6,964 bases of DNA, taken from assembly GCA_026418755.1 (NCBI GenBank), contig JAOAAR010000095.1:1-6964 (forward strand), written 5' to 3'. Below the pieces are notes generated by a model. That model ran no database searches. It had not been told where the DNA came from and saw only the letters and a program-made list of their open reading frames with translations. The translations under genes and the position numbers were made by a program. Positions 5,310 through 6,964 of the stretch are shown piece by piece (the first letter of the stretch is position 1; each line of letters begins with the position of its first letter). The stretch is from Planctomycetota bacterium. GTDB lineage: Bacteria > Planctomycetota > SKW154.

Positions 5310-5914
5310 TTTGCTATTTACAATATAAGATAAGTCAATTTTTTGCGTGGTTTCTTTTTATAATTTTCTTTTCGGTGCGTGTGCGTGGTAGGCGCAACAT
5401 TCCCAAAAAAGGTTCTTTTATAGTTGCTTCATCTCATCAGTCTTATTTAGACCCTATTCTCATCGGCTTCTCTTGTCCGCTACCTGTTTCTTATCTTGCG
5501 AAGGCATCTCTTTTCAAGAATCCTCTTTTCGGAGCGCTGATTCGTTCTTACGGAGCGTTTGAAATTGAGCGAGACACAGCGGATTTAGGAGCGTTACGCA
5601 CGGCGGTTGAGGTTCTCAAAAAAGGTGCGAGACTTTTACTTTTCCCTGAGGGGAGCCGTTCTTCTGATGGTTCAGTTGGAGAGGTGAAAGCAGGAGTTTT
5701 TCTCATAGCGAAGAGGGCGGATGTTCCTATATTGCCTGTGCGGATTAGGGGAGCCTACAAGGCGTGGAATAGGAACTCTAAATTTCCTCGACTCTTCAGT
5801 TCGGTTATGGTAGAATATGGTGTTGTTTTTCGTGTTGAACCAGGTGCAGACTATCGGTCGCTTTGTGAGCGACTGCGTGTCTGGTATCAGGCTGATGCGC
5901 GGGCTGCACCGTAA
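5306..5914 (+). CDS. plsC: 1-acyl-sn-glycerol-3-phosphate acyltransferase (PlsC/LPLAT family)
   Basis: Membrane enzyme that transfers a second acyl chain to lysophosphatidic acid, giving phosphatidic acid, the precursor of membrane phospholipids. With the start at 5306 it has 202 residues, within the range of compact PlsC proteins. An N-terminal hydrophobic segment at about 11-24 is followed by the catalytic HX4D motif (His44, Asp49 in SSHQSYLD). A glycerol-phosphate-binding ERD segment is at 88-90, FPEGSRS at 113-119, and VPILPV marks the last LPLAT block. The ATG at 5306 overlaps the cmk TGA (ATGA) with AAGGG ten bases before it. The alternative ATG at 5285 has no properly spaced site and would add seven residues. 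It lies 30 bases before rpsA. Acyl specificity cannot be read from the sequence, and a related acyltransferase role is possible. Confidence 0.9.
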   Translation: MICYLQYKISQFFAWFLFIIFFSVRVRGRRNIPKKGSFIVASSHQSYLDPILIGFSCPLPVSYLAKASLFKNPLFGALIRSYGAFEIERDTADLGALRTAVEVLKKGARLLLFPEGSRSSDGSVGEVKAGVFLIAKRADVPILPVRIRGAYKAWNRNSKFPRLFSSVMVEYGVVFRVEPGADYRSLCERLRVWYQADARAAP

Positions 5915-5944
5915 CTTGTGGTTTTATTAGGAGGAAAGAGAAGG

Positions 5945-6964
5945 ATGGGGATTGACGAGAAGGTTAGCAAGTCTGCGTTATCACGGGTAAGGCTTCCTTC
6001 GGAGGAAGAGTTAGAGAAAAAGGTGAATGAGATTCTTGCGAAGGAGGGGGTTGAGGACATCGAGGCGGAGTATGACAAGACTTTGAAGAATTTTGAACCG
6101 GGGACGATTGTGAAGGGGCATATAGTTGAGGTCACTCCTTATGATGTGGTTATCAGCATTGGATATAAATCTGAGGGGATAGTTCCCCTTGACCAGTTTG
6201 ATGAGGGGGAGGCGGAAGTAGGGAAGGAGGTAGAGGTTTTCATAGAGCGGGTAGAGGATGAGTATGGGATGGTGGCGCTGAACAAGCGGCGTGCTGACAG
6301 AATCCGTGCGTGGGACAATATTCTGACGACGAAGCGAGAAGGGGATGTTATAAGATGCAAGGTATTGCGGAAGATAAAGGGTGGACTTTTGGTAGATGTG
6401 GGTGTTCCTGTGTTTCTGCCTGCGTCGCAGGTGGGTATACGGCGTGCACCTGACATTGCTGAGTATATTGGTAAAGAATTTGATGTGAAGGTGATAAAGA
6501 TAGACAGGGAAAGGATGAACATCGTTGTTTCGAGGCGCAAGTTAGAGGAGGAGATGAGAGAGGGGACGAAGCAGAAACTTTTGGCACATCTTGCAGAGGG
6601 ACAGATTGTTAAAGGAGTGGTTAAAAACATCACGGATTTCGGAGCGTTTGTTGACTTGGGTGGGATTGATGGATTGCTTCACATCACTGATATGTCTTGG
6701 AGTAGAATCTCTCACCCTTCTGAGATTGTTGCGATAGGGGATGAGATAGAAGTTGTGGTGTTGAAGATAGACAAGGAGAAGGAGCGGATTTCGCTGGGGT
6801 TGAAGCAGAAGACCCCCAATCCGTGGGCGGAGATTGACCAGAAGTATCCTGTCAATTCACACCATCGGGGCAAAGTGGTGAACATTCTGCCGTATGGGGC
6901 ATTTGTGCGGCTTGAGGACGGCGTAGAAGGGCTTGTGCATATTTCTGAAATGTCTTGGACATGC
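5945..6964 (+). CDS. rpsA: 30S ribosomal protein S1, N-terminal 340 residues (runs off the right edge)
   Basis: Ribosomal protein S1 binds mRNA with tandem OB-fold S1 domains and helps load it on the 30S subunit. The open frame has no stop up to the window end. After an acidic N-terminal stretch (1-48) come four S1 domains: about 51-115 (PGTIVKGHIVEVTPYDVVIS), 132-199, 218-287 (with DFGAFVDLGGIDGLLHITDMSW) and the start of a fourth from about 303 (YGAFVRLEDGVEGLVHISEMSW). The first two diverge most from the S1 consensus, as in authentic S1, where they bind the ribosome. AGGAGG lies ten bases before the ATG. It is the third gene of the operon after cmk and plsC, a conserved pairing in many bacteria. 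The total number of S1 domains (four to six in known S1) cannot be seen here. Confidence 0.94.
   Translation, partial: MGIDEKVSKSALSRVRLPSEEELEKKVNEILAKEGVEDIEAEYDKTLKNFEPGTIVKGHIVEVTPYDVVISIGYKSEGIVPLDQFDEGEAEVGKEVEVFIERVEDEYGMVALNKRRADRIRAWDNILTTKREGDVIRCKVLRKIKGGLLVDVGVPVFLPASQVGIRRAPDIAEYIGKEFDVKVIKIDRERMNIVVSRRKLEEEMREGTKQKLLAHLAEGQIVKGVVKNITDFGAFVDLGGIDGLLHITDMSWSRISHPSEIVAIGDEIEVVVLKIDKEKERISLGLKQKTPNPWAEIDQKYPVNSHHRGKVVNILPYGAFVRLEDGVEGLVHISEMSWTC

Noticed and set aside
6582..6595. TGGCAC ... TTGCA as a sigma-54 -24/-12 promoter
   Set aside because: The spacing between the GG and GC elements is two bases too short and it lies inside rpsA. The TGGCAC near 1586 likewise lacks a -12 element.

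Overview
The window is bacterial chromosome carrying housekeeping genes: phosphoglycerate kinase (pgk), two tRNAs, a cmk-plsC-rpsA operon and a sigma-54 activator. Shine-Dalgarno sites are strong throughout. By eye the base composition is moderate, and the proteins are rich in Lys, Glu and Arg. The order CMP kinase / PlsC-type acyltransferase / ribosomal protein S1 occurs in many phyla (clostridial lineages and several uncultured ones). With the sigma-54 activator alongside, I would guess an uncultured or deep-branching bacterium. I cannot name a phylum with confidence.

Left part, 1-1393, minus strand: the 5' 199 codons of pgk with its own promoter, preceded on the same strand by a 214-residue phage-type terminase large subunit. 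The terminase has the ATPase half only; the nuclease half is absent and no other phage gene is visible. A 12-bp perfect inverted repeat lies inside it, at the codons just before the P-loop. Its reading frame continues upstream through a single TAG to another start codon.

Middle part, 1576-2721, plus strand: a compact cassette of three small proteins (125, 125 and 121 residues). Each is one N-terminal membrane helix followed by a long parallel-type coiled coil. I do not recognise them as any named family. They look like parts of one membrane-anchored assembly and are the best candidate here for something undescribed. A consensus promoter then drives tRNA-Val(UAC) and tRNA-Asp(GUC).

Right part, 3096-6964, plus strand: a GAF-AAA+-Fis sigma-54 activator whose GAFTGA loop reads GVATGV. 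A strong hairpin overlaps its stop codon. Then come cmk, plsC (ATGA overlap with cmk) and the first 340 codons of rpsA. These three form one operon joining nucleotide, phospholipid and translation functions.

At the largest scale, the plus strand is C-rich over most of the window up to about 4.2-4.6 kb, then becomes strongly G-rich from the sigma-54 gene/cmk junction onward. The direction of this change (C-rich to G-rich) is the one expected at a replication origin or at the edge of an inversion.
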